Shown here piece after piece: positions 35,001-47,542 of a stretch of 64,000 bases of DNA. This DNA is from Pseudoscleropodium purum (Eukaryota; Streptophyta; Bryopsida; Hypnales; Brachytheciaceae), in assembly GCA_963969395.1 (NCBI GenBank), contig OZ017796.1, positions 16,246,501 to 16,310,500 on the forward strand, in the 5' to 3' direction. Under the pieces are notes generated by a model. That model did no database searches. It saw only the letters and a list, made by a program, of their open reading frames with translations, and had not been told where the DNA came from. Made by a program: the position numbers and the translations under genes. The number at the start of each line of letters is the position of its first letter. The stretch's first letter is position 1.

Positions 35001-36300
35001 CAATTAAACGTGCTATTAGTTCATTTTCATTCTTTTACTTTTTTAGGCTACAAAATTTACAAAAAAAATGTTGGACAAATGTTGCCTTTTTGAATTATAT
35101 TTTGTGATAACTCTTACACCATATGTAAAGGTCAGACTCGACAAAATTTATGTTCTTTTAAAAAAGAAAAGTCACGTGTCACCTTGTGAATGGTCTGATG
35201 TGACGTGGGACCTAATAAAATCTGACGTGGGGAAATTCAATTTCGGCACATAGGGTGCCAAATCAGACCTTCACGTACAATAGTTTGAAGTTGTGAAATG
35301 TCAAACTTGTGAAAGTATTTAAATCCTAAATTTTTTTATTCTTTATTATTACATTAAGATTTCAAAAATTAGAATCTATATATGAATTTATGTATGAAAA
35401 CATAAAATCCCTCCAAACTTTGGCTTCCACCAATATTTTCCTCCGAACCTGCCCTACAACTACGGTACTGCTTTCTGGGTGAAGACTGAAAAGTGGAACC
35501 CAAGAAAACTACACTCGCCGGCTGAGAAATTGCGTGCTGAGCTTCAAATCGGTTGCTCCCATTTTTTCTCCAAAATGGTAGAGTGCCATGGACCTCTGCA
35601 ATCACTGTGCAATCTAAGTGAAGCAACTCTGTCTGCTTCCGAAATGTTTGATTAACTTACTCCTGTAGATATATTATGGTCTAACTTCCTGCGGAGGATC
35701 GAATGGTGGAGAACACGGCTTAAAAAATTGAATTAGGTCTTAGTCAGAGTGCCGGCCCATGAGCATTTTTGTTTGAGAATGGCAGACTCGGCAGCACGAT
35801 ACCGACTGGTGTGCTCCTCTTTCCGATCATTTCTGTTGTCGGTAGTCAATTAGGGTTTAGCTTTTTTCGTGCGATTTGATCGCAACAATTTGAGTATCGA
35901 GAGCAGGACATGCTGTAACTTGTTTGCCCTGCTTATGTACATACAACATTGGCAATTGCATTGGATAATAGGTCTCTCGTGCAGCTGGATTGATTGCAGC
36001 ATAGAATGTTTACAATTTCTACAAATTTTTGTCTAACTGGTGATGCCGAAGTGTCACGACTCCCGAGTTTCGAGATTCTCCGTGATTTTCGGGTAGGTCA
36101 CGCGGGTTTCCCGGTCGCAGTCCTTCATCCGTTCTCGGACACTTTCATCCAAGTGTGTGCGGTGAAGGAGGAAGTTTCCTGGTGTCCGAAGCTCCCTGAG
36201 AATCATCGTGGGAGCTATTTCTGTTTGTAGGGTGCGGGCACTGGAGAGGGCCTTCTTCCTTTCAGGGTGTGGCTCTGTTTGTCAAATCTGGCTCTTGATT
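35001..36300 (+). promoter_or_regulatory. Region upstream of the ABCC transporter gene, with CACGTG and TGACGTGG words
   Basis: A G-box core CACGTG occurs at about 35173, followed by TGACGTGG words near 35200 and 35222, within 60 bases. Such ACGT-core elements are typical bZIP/ABRE sites in plants. Composition turns from AT-rich to mixed from about 35.4 kb. The ORF at 35369-35626 (-) has no recognisable product. These sites lie about 1 kb before the presumed leader, so their role is uncertain. Confidence 0.3.
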
Positions 36301-36368
36301 GTGTGGAGAGCCGATTCTCTTTGTTGGGAGCAGATTTGAGGACGGGGATGGTGGTCACATTCGAGAGG

Positions 36369-36389
36369 TGAGAGAGAGAGAGAGAGAGA
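36369..36389 (+). repeat. GA microsatellite in the leader of the ABCC gene
   Basis: There is a run of about ten GA units upstream of the leader-intron donor at 36450. GA/CT runs are common in plant 5' leaders and core promoters. Confidence 0.75.
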
Positions 36390-36449
36390 CTGGTCTGCGC
36401 TTGCTATCCTGCTTGTGGAAGACTTTTCTTGTCCATCTGCAACTGCAAG

Positions 36450-37061
36450 GTAAGATTTGTACCTGGGATTCAGATTTAGGCGGAGAATTTCTCAATGTTT
36501 CGTTCTGTGGGGTCGCATTTTGCGTCAGTTTCGTCATTCCCTTCAAAACTGGCCCGTCCGTGCTTTGGACCTTAGTATCAAACTGGGAACCATGGCGTGT
36601 GAAGGTTCGAAAGTGTCAATTTGAGGGGGTATTGGTGCGTGGCCGCTACCAGCAATCGTATTGTCTTATTATCGGTTATATTCTTGACGATTCAAGGCCC
36701 CGACCTCGCTGTATCGGTCATGAGTTTGCCTTGAATTACTGGATTTTGCAAGCAAGAGAATTGATATCCCAAGTTGCTCAAACAGTATTCACTGAAATTC
36801 GTAGTTCCGTTTTTTTTGTACGGAAGATGTGGTTGATCTCACTTTGTCCGATTATCGCTGCTATGACTATCGCAGTCCACTTCTTCTAATCCAGAAATTA
36901 ATGTTCGCGAGCACTAACCACTTGAGTGCTTTGATTTGCTTACGCACTTGTTTGGGTTTGTCGTTATGGAGTTTTGTTGTAAACCAAGTCTTTTAGGGAT
37001 TCTGTTTTGCAACGACCATTGGGTCGTTATTCCCACCTGATCTTTGCATATGTGAATGCAG
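36450..37061 (+). promoter_or_regulatory. Probable intron in the 5' untranslated leader of the ABCC gene
   Basis: A consensus donor, CTGCAAG|GTAAGA, occurs at 36449/36450 and a good acceptor, GTGAATGCAG|AAGG, at 37061/37062, which is 135 bases before the start codon at 37197. Leader introns often raise expression of plant genes. The long frame at 36299-36889 runs through this intron and is taken as non-coding. Confidence 0.5.
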
Positions 37062-37196
37062 AAGGTTGTACCGCGCTTGTCAACTACACTTTATGCGCAT
37101 GGATTGCTACAGCAGATTCGTGACACAATGGAGATGACGTGGGAGGTTGGTTCGGAATAGTGCACTGGTGCTCTTTGAATCCTCGTAAGCGCAACA

Positions 37197-40100
37197 ATGG
37201 GAGAGGACCTGCTTTCATTGTTCTGTAGGCCCCTGGAGGCTGGGATCTGGGCCAACAAGTTGCCCAGTGGCTTCGGGGCTTACACTCCATGCCTTGTTGA
37301 CAGTTTTGTTGTTAACATTTCTAGCATCGTGCTACTCTTCTTCACAGTTCAACGCATTCGATCCCTGGTCTATGGTGTCTCCATCGAGCGCTTCAAAGTC
37401 ATCAATCCTTGGAGATATTGCCCTGGATTGCTCCTTGCTTCCTTCTGTGCTGTGGCTCCATTGACTCAGATTGCACTGGGAGTTTCCACTGTAAATCTCG
37501 ATGGAGAGGGTTCCATGCCTCCTTTCGAGGTACGATTTTCCTGATACCGTCTACTCTCTAAGTGCTTTGAAAGTAGATTTGATCAACGACACGGCTTTTC
37601 GGGAGTGTTTGTCCACTAATCGCCCAACCGAAGGCTTGATGCAGATGGAATGAATTGTCAAAGTAAGTTTACCGATTGCTTTTGCAGGTTTCTTATGATG
37701 GAACCAGCGTGAAGGAATATCTGGGAAGCGATTAGGTCTGTCTGTTTAGTCATCTGAGTGTTTGATTGTGATGCTTGCAGGTCTGCACGCTCCTATTGAT
37801 TAGCTTAACATGGATCGTTGTATTGACGATGCTCGTTTGCGAATTGAAGAGCTACACAAGGCCCCTTGTGTGGTACGTTCGGTTCGCAATTCTGTACTTC
37901 GTAGTTGCTCAAACGACGATGCTGCAGTACACTCTGGCATTGAAGAGCTACTATTCCAAGACTGCATTCGATGTTGTTGTAGGCGAGTACGTTGCAGCCG
38001 CCCTCTTGAGTATTTTCTACCTCTTAAATTTTCCACACCTGTTGCCCCAGGCTGCATACTCTCCAATTGGGGCTGTGGAGGATCAGATGGATGGTGTTGG
38101 ATATGAACCTCTTGCAGGGGAGCGCGAGGTATGTCCAGAGAGGAAGGCTAACGTATTCTCGTTTCTCCTCTTTGGATGGATGACACCTCTTATGGATCTA
38201 GGTTATCGGAGACCTCTCAATGACAAAGATATTTGGTTGCTGGATAACTGGGATACGACTGAGCAGCTCTACAGTAACTTTGAAAAAGCATGGAACGAAG
38301 AACGTTCTAAACCCAGCCCTTGGCTTCTAAGGTCTTTGAATAAAGCTTTGGGGGCGCGATTCTGGCTGGGAGGATTGTTTAAGATAGGGAATGATGCAGC
38401 GCAGTTCGTGGGACCAGTCTTTCTGAGTTTGCTCTTGGAGTCCATGCAGAACCGAGAACCTGTATGGCATGGATATGTGTATGCAGCGTCTATTTTTCTT
38501 GGCGTTTTACTCGGTGTTATTTGTGAAGGGCAATACTTTCAGAATGTGATGAGAGTTGGTATGCGGACAAGATCGACTTTGATTGCAGCTGTTTTCCGGA
38601 AGTCACTTCGCTTGACTCAAGATGGCAGGAAGGGTTTCACGGCAGGGAAAATCACAAATTTAATGACAACAGATGCAGAAGCTTTACAGCAGATTGCCCA
38701 GCAACTTCACTCTCTCTGGTCTTCCCCTTTGCGAATAGTTATTGCGATTTCGCTTCTGTATAGACAGGTATGGTTTATCTCTTGTTACTTATGGAGAAAA
38801 TGTCCATGCTCTCTCCTTGAAGTAGCTCGCATTTAGCGCTCGATTTGTACCTGAACTTTAAAATCAGAGATCAACTTTTCGCCTAATTTATTTAGATTTT
38901 GGCTGTTCGACTGGTTCAAGATAGGTGGGAAGATGAGGAAAGTACATTCAATTCAAGTTCCCTGTTGAGTGTAAGGTCTTTTGACGAACTTATGTTTTTT
39001 TGGGTGATTGAAACTGACTTCTCGAGTCTACCTGAGATATGGTGCATGGTTGCATTTCGATGAAACCAACACCATTGGATTTACTACGTAGTCTGTTTCG
39101 GACGAGGACTTTTTCTTTCTTAGAAATCTAAAATTTGAGAACGCGAAGGTAAAAAAAAGCGGGGCAGCAGCCTAAAAAATGTTCCTTTTGGGATCATTGG
39201 TTTATGTTGGGTCTCGTTGGTAATTACAGAAGATTGTAGATTCTCTTAGCATTTATGATTTGGACACCGTATGAATGAACTTTGAATTTTCAAAGTGTTG
39301 ACTGAAGGTCCACCCCAAATCAACCCTAGACTCTCATGTTCAGAAGGTATCATTTTATCCAAGAATCTGTAACTCGCTCATGCAACAAGGTTGTCATCAG
39401 GTGTAGTTACCTTAGAGAGGGTAGAGTGCAGTTATCATCAGCTCTTCTGCTCCAGACCTCCCTATGCTCGAGCTGTTTTTGGTATTATCTAGGCGGGTGA
39501 ATTCTTTCTGTTGTTTTATCGTTGGAACAAAAGGAAATCGGACGTTCTAACTTAGTGCCTAATTTTGTCGATCAACAGCTTGGAGTGGCGTCGATCTTCG
39601 GCTCCATGGTTCTTCTTGTCATGATTCCCCTTCAAACTTTCATGGTCACCAGAATGCGAGATCTTTCTAGGGAAGGTTTACAAAGGACTGATAAACGGAT
39701 TGGGCTTATGAATGAAATTCTCTCGGCCATGGACATTGTGAAATGCTACGCATGGGAGAACAGTTTTCGCACTAAGGTGCTCACCATTCGGGATGATGAA
39801 ATTAGCTGGTTTAGGAAGGCCCAACTGCTTTCAGCTGTGAACACGTTCTGTCTGAATAGCGTTCCTGTTATTGTCACTGTCCTTGCGTTTGGGTTCTACA
39901 CCTTCTTTGGTGGAGTGCTTACTCCGTCGAAGGCTTTCACTTCTTTATCCCTTTTTGCAGTATTGCGGTTCCCACTTTTCATGTTCCCAACTCTCGTGAC
40001 AGCCGCTGTTAATGCGAATGTTTCGTTGAAGCGTCTTCAAGAGCTTCTTCTAGCTGAGGAAAGAGTCTTGGCTTTGAATCCCCCACTCGAAAGTGGTCTA

Positions 40101-43100
40101 CCTGCAATTTCCATTGAAGATGGGACTTTTGCATGGGATGCCACTAAGGAGGAATCAACTTTGTCGAATATCAACTTTGAGGTTGAAGTGGGCAGCTTAG
40201 TTGCTATTGTGGGAAGCACTGGAGAAGGCAAAACATCACTATTGTCTGCAGTTTTGGGCGAAATGGCAACAAGATCTGGCAATTGTATTATTCGTGGCAG
40301 GGTCGCCTATGTTCCGCAAGTGTCATGGATCTTCAATGCAACTGTGAGGGATAACATCCTCTTCGGGCTTCCTTACGACCCTGACAAGTACAACCGAGCT
40401 ATACTTGTGTCTGGTCTTCAGCGTGATCTTTCGCTGCTACAGGGAGGGGATCTTACAGAAATTGGTGAAAGAGGGGTTAATATCAGTGGTGGGCAAAAGC
40501 AGCGAGTTTCTATTGCGAGGGCAGTTTATGCTGAAGCGGATGTTTACCTCTTCGATGATCCATTAAGTGCTTTGGATGCCCACGTGGCCAAACAAGTTTT
40601 TGATACATGCCTGAAGGATGAACTTCGGAATAAGACACGAGTGCTGGTCACGAATCAGCTCCATTTCTTGTCACATGTTGATAAAGTTATTCTAATTCAT
40701 GAAGGCAAAATTAAGGAACAAGGTTCTTATGAAGATTTGATGGCTAACGGTCCGCTCTTCAAGCAACTAATGGAGAATGCAGGGAGCATAGAAGACGCGG
40801 TTGACGATGGAGAAGATGAACCAGATTCCAGCGTAGTTGGTAAGAATCTTGTCTACCTTTTGCTTGTTAAATCGTATAGTTGGGTGGTCTTGATGTCGTA
40901 ACGGAAAACATTTTCCTTGGAATTGCACGCACGTTGAATCTTTGATTTAAGTAATGAGCTCCAGAGCTGGGCTGGTGGCAAGCATGAACTGTTTAAAAAG
41001 CTGTGCCTCTATTTTAGTAAGTGTTTCATTTCTCGTATGGTCATATACGATTTTTGTAGCGGAGTACAGTTAGGGCAGTATCGGGAGTACGTACGACAAA
41101 TCTCTTGTAATATCTGGTCATCTTCCTGATTGTTTGCGGATGCAGGAGCGAATAGTGGAAACAATTTGGCAGGAGGAAAGCCACAGGGTAGTCCACCTTT
41201 GAAGCGTCGATCAAGCTCAAAGAAAGACTCTAAACAGACTGAGAAGGAGAAATCTACCAAGTCTCTTCTTATCAAAACAGAAGAACGAGAGACAGGGGTG
41301 GTTTCGTGGAAGGTTCTTGCACGCTACATGGCGTCCATGGGAGGATCTGGTGTGGTGGGCGTGCTATTTCTTTGCTACGTACTGACTGAAGCTCTCCGTC
41401 TCGCCACAAGTGGCTGGTTGACTATTTGGACTGATGGCACAAAACCGAAAACTCATAGCCCTATGTTCTATCTCGAAGTCTACTCTGGTCTCTCCTTTGC
41501 TCAGGTATGTGGTGCATCGTCTCTACCAGGTTTGTGTCTTTCCAGGTATTAAAGTATTGCCGTCAATGACTTTAGAACTTATCATGAGCAACCTGTTCTT
41601 GTAATTGTTTGGGGCTTTCCTTCTAATTTTTTGCGGCTGTTACATCATGAACTAATTTTTCACTCGTACCATGATTCTTTTGTGTTTGTAACTTTTGATT
41701 CAGTATTTTGAAGGAAGGTTCTCATTGTAAGTGGTTGTCTGAACTAGGTGAGGAGCTAACTCTTTGGTTTTTACTCTCCAGGTTTGCATTACTTTAGGGA
41801 ATTCCTTCTGGCTGGTGCTTTCAAGTCTTCAGGCCGCGCAGCGTTTGCACAATGGCATGCTGGGTTCTATGCTGCGGGCTCCAATGTCTTTCTTCCATTC
41901 CAATCCCATGGGGCGAATAATCAACCGGTTTGCAAAGGACACGGGTGACATAGACAGAAGTGTTGCTATGTTTACAAATATGTTCTTGACTTCTTGGTTC
42001 TCGCTTATTTCTACGTTTTTCCTTATTGGATACGTAAGCACTATCTCTCTTTGGGCAATACTACCGTTGCTGCTTGCCTTCTATTCATCGTATCTATATT
42101 TTCAAGCTACAGCACGAGAAGTTAAGCGTATGGATTCCATCACTCGGTCCCCGGTCTATGCTCAGTTTGGAGAGGCATTGAATGGTCTCGCAACAATCAG
42201 GGCCTACAAAGCTTATGATCGCATGGCAATGATGAATGGACAGGCGATGGACACAAACGCTAGATTCACGGTTGTCACAATGAGCTCAAACCGATGGCTT
42301 GCTGTGAGATTAGAGTTCTTGGGAGGTCTTATGATATGGATGACTGGAACTTTGGCAGTTTTTGGAAATGCGAGGGCAAGGGATCCTGCTGTGTTTGCTC
42401 CTCAAATGGGTCTCATTCTTTCTTATGCCTTAAATATTACCAATCTGATGACGGCGGTTTTGAGATTGGCGAGCCTTGCAGAAAATAGCTTCAATGCAGT
42501 TGAAAGAGTTGGGAACTACATTGATCTAGATCAGGAAGCTCCACTGGTGATTGAAGACCACAGGCCACCTCCTGGATGGCCATCTGCAGGCAAAGTGGAG
42601 TTCAAGAATGTGCTTATGAGATATCGTCCAAATCTACCTCCTGTATTACATGGGGTTTCAGTTGAGATTCGTCCAATGGAGAAAGTTGGAGTTGTTGGAC
42701 GAACCGGGGCTGGAAAATCTAGCATGTTCAATACGCTGTTCCGCATTGTTGAAGCTGAAAGTGGCCAGATCCTGATTGATGGCATTGATATTCGCACTTT
42801 GGGTCTGACTGATTTGCGCAAGAACCTTGGTATCATTCCCCAGACCCCTGTTCTCTTTTCTGGTACAATCCGCTTTAATTTGGACCCTTTTGCGGAACAC
42901 TCAGATGCGGATTTATGGGAGTCTCTTGAAAGAGCTCATTTGAAGGATGTTGTGCGAAGAAACAGTCTTGGACTAGAAGCTGAGGTATCAGAAGGAGGAG
43001 AGAATTTCAGTGTTGGACAAAGGCAACTACTTAGTCTGTCCCGAGCTCTTCTTCGAAGATCGAAAATTCTTGTTCTTGATGAAGCTACTGCTGCGGTTGA

Positions 43101-44321
43101 TGTTGGAACTGATGCTCTCATCCAGAAAACCATTCGTGAGGAGTTCAAGTCATGTACTATGCTAATTATCGCCCATCGACTGAATACAATCATCGACAGT
43201 GATCGAATTATGGTCCTTGATGCTGGTCGAGTGGTGGAAATGGACACCCCTCCTACACTAATCTTGAAGGAAAACAGCATGTTTGCAGGTGCCTGATATT
43301 CTCTGACTCATGTTCCATGAAGTTGTGATTTACTGATGTGTACACGGTTTTCCACTTTCGGTTGTCTGTGTTCATAGAACTTCATGCTTTCGTTTGAGAT
43401 TAAGTCTTGAACACAAGGTCTGATGTGTACAGTTGGCCAGGCTGAACGCTTAAAGGTGATCTGCCTGTCATAGCCATTGGAAGGCCGTAGACTTGAACCA
43501 TACATTTGCCGTGTTTGTGCTGCGTGCTGACGTTGTTTTTCCTTGCTATAGGTATGGTACGGAGCACTGGACCTGCTAATGCAAGGTATTTGCAAAGAAT
43601 AGCAATGGGAGATGTCGACCGGAATGCAGAAATTGAGAAAGATGCAATCGCTCAGAAGACGAAGTGGGAGGCTACTTCACGTTGGGCACGAGCTGCTCAA
43701 TGGGCTCTAGCTATGAGTCTTACAGACTCTCAAAATGACTTAACCGCTATTTGTGAAGATGAGGGTGAAGATGATACAATTCTGGAATTTACACGAGATG
43801 CTACCAGAACTCTGCATCAGGTATTGTCCCCCATTCCGTAAGCTTGTCTTTTAACACGGAGATTTTCTCAATGTGCAGGATCTATGAACGGTGTTTTACA
43901 CTGATATGTGGTTCCTTGCTTCTACCTCCAGTCCTGCTGTTTCTTTCTCAACTCGAATCATTATTGTGAATAGGACTCAAAGCATTTCGTGACGAATGCA
44001 CGTGACAGCTTGACCACTTCTGCGCGTTGCAATTTTTTACATTTACTGATACGATTCTGTTTTATTGCATATCGATCTGAATCTTGGATGTCACTGATTT
44101 CATTTTTGTATCAGGTATTGACTGGCCAGCACGACACAACGATAAGGGAGGCACTCGTTCGCCGCCACGGATCAGAAGAACGTTGGTGGTCTGCTTTAAG
44201 TCGTGTTCTGGAAGGTTTCGCTGTGATGGGAAGACAGGCCCTAAACCGTATTCCTCGTGACGCCGACCGTGAGCCTTTTGATTGGAGTCAAGTTTCACTT
44301 ACTGGTAGCCCACGACTTTAG
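37197..44321 (+). CDS. ABCC-family transporter (MRP1/MRP2-like glutathione-conjugate pump, vacuolar membrane)
   Basis: Seven coding exons (37197-37529, 37781-38767, 39579-40839, 41146-41504, 41782-43288, 43552-43820, 44115-44321) give 1,640 residues; Arabidopsis ABCC1 has about 1,620. The N-terminal TMD0 ([17 protein letters not shown]) leads to the linker [20 protein letters not shown] at about residue 231 and the first membrane domain. NBD1 has Walker A GSTGEGKT near 651, signature ISGGQKQR near 741 and Walker B VYLFDDP near 762. A basic Ser/Lys linker precedes TMD2. NBD2 has GRTGAGKS near 1285, FSVGQRQ near 1388 and ILVLDEAT near 1407. The C-terminal extension of about 155 residues after NBD2 ([13 protein letters not shown] to the end) is the plant ABCC1/2-type tail. 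Relatives move glutathione conjugates, phytochelatins and folates into the vacuole with ATP; the substrate here is inferred. All motifs are intact. Confidence 0.95.
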
Positions 44322-44803
44322 ATCAGTCGTGAATGACTTTAGGTGCAGTCTGCGTTCTAGTCTTTTACTGGTTTGGGTTCGCTCATTGCATGGAACTATG
44401 CTGAAATCTGACTACTTTTGGGAAGTTCCAATGCTGGCGAGATTTTGAGGTGTTGAATTTTGAAGGAAGATTATCCTGAGGTGCCTCTTTCATTCTGGGT
44501 AGTTCTATGATCATCCGAGCATCAGGACATGTAGGTAACATTTGTGCCTGCTGAAGTAAGTATTGAATAACGTGCTTATCCATCAACTGAAAGAGAAAGG
44601 TACCAACATTTCAACAGAAATTTTCCCTATGGTTCTTTTGACACCGCTGCTTGCCTTGAAAGACATCTTCGCTATCCATTTTGTAAAATAATCTGTGGCA
44701 ACAAATTTCTCTACTGTCTGGATTCTTGTCATGATCTTTATGCCATGATCTTAATGCCATCGAAGAACCTTCACTCGCAAATGATTACACTGGAGTTAAA
44801 ATT

Positions 44804-44840
44804 TTACTCCCCCCCGTCCCATAATTGTAGTCCCCTTTTT
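44804..44840 (+). repeat. Solitary Stowaway-like terminal sequence
   Basis: TACTCCCCCCCGTCCCATAA followed by TTGTAGTCCCC matches the terminal word of plant Stowaway elements (CTCCCTCCGTCCC). No inverted partner was found within the next 1 kb, so it is probably a truncated element. Confidence 0.4.
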
Positions 44841-45016
44841 AGTATGATGAAGGTTAATGGTGCGATATAAACTTATTTCACACGCCTCGGATCGCTTTAG
44901 CAACGAGAAACTGGTGCTCCTAGTTTAGCAAAATGGCCGGCACTTGGTGGTGAAAGTCCTTCTGGAGAGTTATCCGATCAAAAGCGTCAAACACATTGTA
45001 GAATTTTCTTTTCAGG

Positions 45017-46540
45017 TTTAACCCCTAAATGCACCCAAATTTGGTGTTTGCATGCAAAACTTTGAAGTTAAAATAAAATTTAACCAAGTTGCTATTTTTA
45101 GTAGTTTACTAGTGGTTGGCACTTGCTATGCTAGGCATTCATCATTAGAATTTTATAAGAATTTTATGTATTAGATAGAATGTAGAACAAAAATTTCAGT
45201 AAATCTTCAAATAAAAATGACTAAAATCTTTGTATAATTTTTTTTATAAGTAAGCATATATTGAAATGTACAATAGAAATTTATTGAATGATGAATGAAA
45301 CACATGCAATGGTGAATACTATAAAAGATACACATACATTAGAATGCATTAGAAATTTGACTCCATTGTTAAAAAAAATGGCAATCCAAATTGAAGAATT
45401 GAAAAGAAAAACTTATAAATCTCAAAAACTTTGTAAACAACTTAATTGTTGTGGAATCCAAAATCGCTTCATTTGAATAAATTTCTCAAAATCATTTGGT
45501 AGTAGCAATAGAAAATTGAAATCATAAAAGCTCAAAGCTCACAAAAGCACAAAACCATAGAAGTGCAAAGAAGTGTAAAATCAAGAGAAGCAATGGATTT
45601 GCTACCTCTATAATATCATCCTATGGATCCTCTTTAATATCACCATAATTGCAACAACTACATTATTTATATAATATCACCCTTTGTAAAAAGTGATATT
45701 ACAAAAGTGATTGCAAATTGCTACTCTATTTCTGTAATATCACATTGTGTGAAAATATGATTTCTATATATGCATGATTGAAAATATTTTTACACAAAAT
45801 ATTTAAAATAATTATTTTAAAGATTTATTGAAATCATTATCATGCATTCTATTCAAATATATCAAAATTTTACCAATATGTAATACAATGAATGCGTAGT
45901 ATAGCAAGCATAAGCCCCTAGTATAAACGATAGTATTTGTGATATTACAGAAGGAGTTATGATTTTAGTAGTATGATATTTTTGGAAAGTGTTCCTTGAA
46001 GTCTACTTTTAGCATCAAAAATCCAATCTTGAAAATAAATGATAGTGATTTTTTTATTCAAGATTTTGTGCAAGGATACCCATTGCAATCTTGACTTCCT
46101 GTAGTGTTGAGATTCCTTGGAAATGAGCCTCAAATACAGTAGATCTTAGAAAAAAAATCACATTCAAAATTCATTTAAAAAAAATTATAGAATAGATTTT
46201 AAGAAGCTATAAATTGATTGGGGTTATATGTGTTAGGCCCCTTAACCTCATGTATTTTTGATCGGCAAATTTTAGATTTGACTTGTGAAAAGAGGATTGA
46301 AAGACTTCACATCACTTTTGCAATTTTAACACCGTTATGGTCAAACAATACAATCTTTCACTCCATAAGTGATATTGTTGTGTTTTCTTTTCCTATGAGA
46401 TCTCTAGCATGTCTAGTTTGAATTTGTACAATTACAATTCAAAAAAAATTTGATACAACTTATCAAAATATTGGCATTTTGTTCTATTTAGAGCAAATTC
46501 CAAGAAGCTCAAAATGGGCCTTGGGCATTTAGAAGTTAAT
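45017..46540. mobile_element. Long member of the TTTAACCCC-ended family (diverged right end)
   Basis: The left end TTTAACCCCTAAATGCACCC and the right end GGGCATTTAGAAGTTAA are imperfect inverted copies enclosing about 1.52 kb of AT-rich DNA. The interior contains many short words such as AATATCAC and GATATTAC (45.6-46.0 kb) but no coding frame. The pairing of these two ends is less certain than for the copies at 21998 and 26809. Confidence 0.45.
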
Positions 46541-46686
46541 GAAGGAAATACAAATTGTGTATGCAACATTGATTATTTTTATAATTTCTACTCCAAGGCA
46601 TAAACTATATTGACAAATGCTATGGTATGAGGCGGGGTGTACTAAGGCTAGCCAAGTTCTAGAAGGTAGAAGGTTCTAAAAACGCA

Positions 46687-46803
46687 CAAGCTCTAAGAGT
46701 GTCCACCTCCTTAAATGTACATTATATGTACATTTTATTTTTTTTTAGCCTTCAGTCATGTACAAATAATGTATATTTTAGGAGGTGGACACTATTAGAG
46801 CCC
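46687..46803. mobile_element. Short MITE with inverted ends of about 33 bases
   Basis: AGCTCTAAGAGTGTCCACCT followed by CCTTAAATGTACAT is matched, inverted, by ATGTATATTTTAGG followed by AGGTGGACACTATTAGAGCC. The whole element is about 117 bases and would fold into a nearly continuous hairpin. It has no coding capacity. Confidence 0.7.
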
Positions 46804-47497
46804 TATGTCACTTCAACTTCAAAATTTTACAACTAATTCCACAAAGCTCCAAAAAATATAAAACAACTTGGGTTAGATGCCAATTCTACTTGTTTTTCAA
46901 GAAAAATATTTGAAGAAGTTTCACCTCCCCAAAAATCAATTCTAGCTTTCAAATGAATGATTTATGAACCTCCTACCTTATTATGTAATCCCTAATTGAC
47001 TAAAGAGGTCACTATGGGTGTAGGGAGAATTTAGGTGGATTTTATTGACTTTGTAATTTGAAATTTTTGTATTAATTTTTTAGGATGGATGCTAATCATT
47101 CTAATCTAAACGTAATATTTTGTTTCACGTCATTCTAATGAGCATTGCAAAAGTTATGAGTATTTATTTTATTTCAATGTCAAAGTGAGTAGCTAAAAAT
47201 GAATTCTAAATAATATTAATTAACTAATCTGATCGTATAGATTGATACCTATTAAAAATATCTGAACCATTCAATTCCAAATTATGAGGTGAAAGTTACG
47301 AGGAGTTTTATTTTAGAGGCAATGAAGGTTGAAAAATTAGGTAAAGTCATAATTTAACTTAGTTTTGAAATTTTGAAAATAAAATAAACATAAGATGTTT
47401 GCTCACCAAAACATCCTCATTATTGGTGTTTACAATTCTTAATTTTTTTGAAGAATTAATATGAAATTGTAGGAATAAAAATGGGCCTACCTTGGTC

Positions 47498-47542
47498 TTT
47501 GGTCATAGGACCACCTTGGAAGAGCTTGGCCCTATGACCAAA
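47498..47542. repeat. Perfect 12-base hairpin
   Basis: TTTGGTCATAGG and CCTATGACCAAA are exact inverse copies separated by 21 bases (ACCA through TTGGC). The surrounding words CTACCTTGGT also occur in the hairpin family at 30.6 kb, so this may be a fragment of the same family. Confidence 0.5.

Noticed and set aside
36299..36889. A 196-codon frame on the plus strand before the ABCC gene
   Set aside because: It runs through the GA microsatellite and a strong splice donor at 36450, shows no family resemblance, and lies where the leader exon and leader intron are expected.
45600..46000. Recurrent AATATCAC/GATATTAC words suspected to be a CRISPR-like or satellite array
   Set aside because: Spacing is irregular and the words are short and AT-rich; there is no true repeat-spacer pattern, and CRISPR arrays are not expected in plant nuclear DNA.
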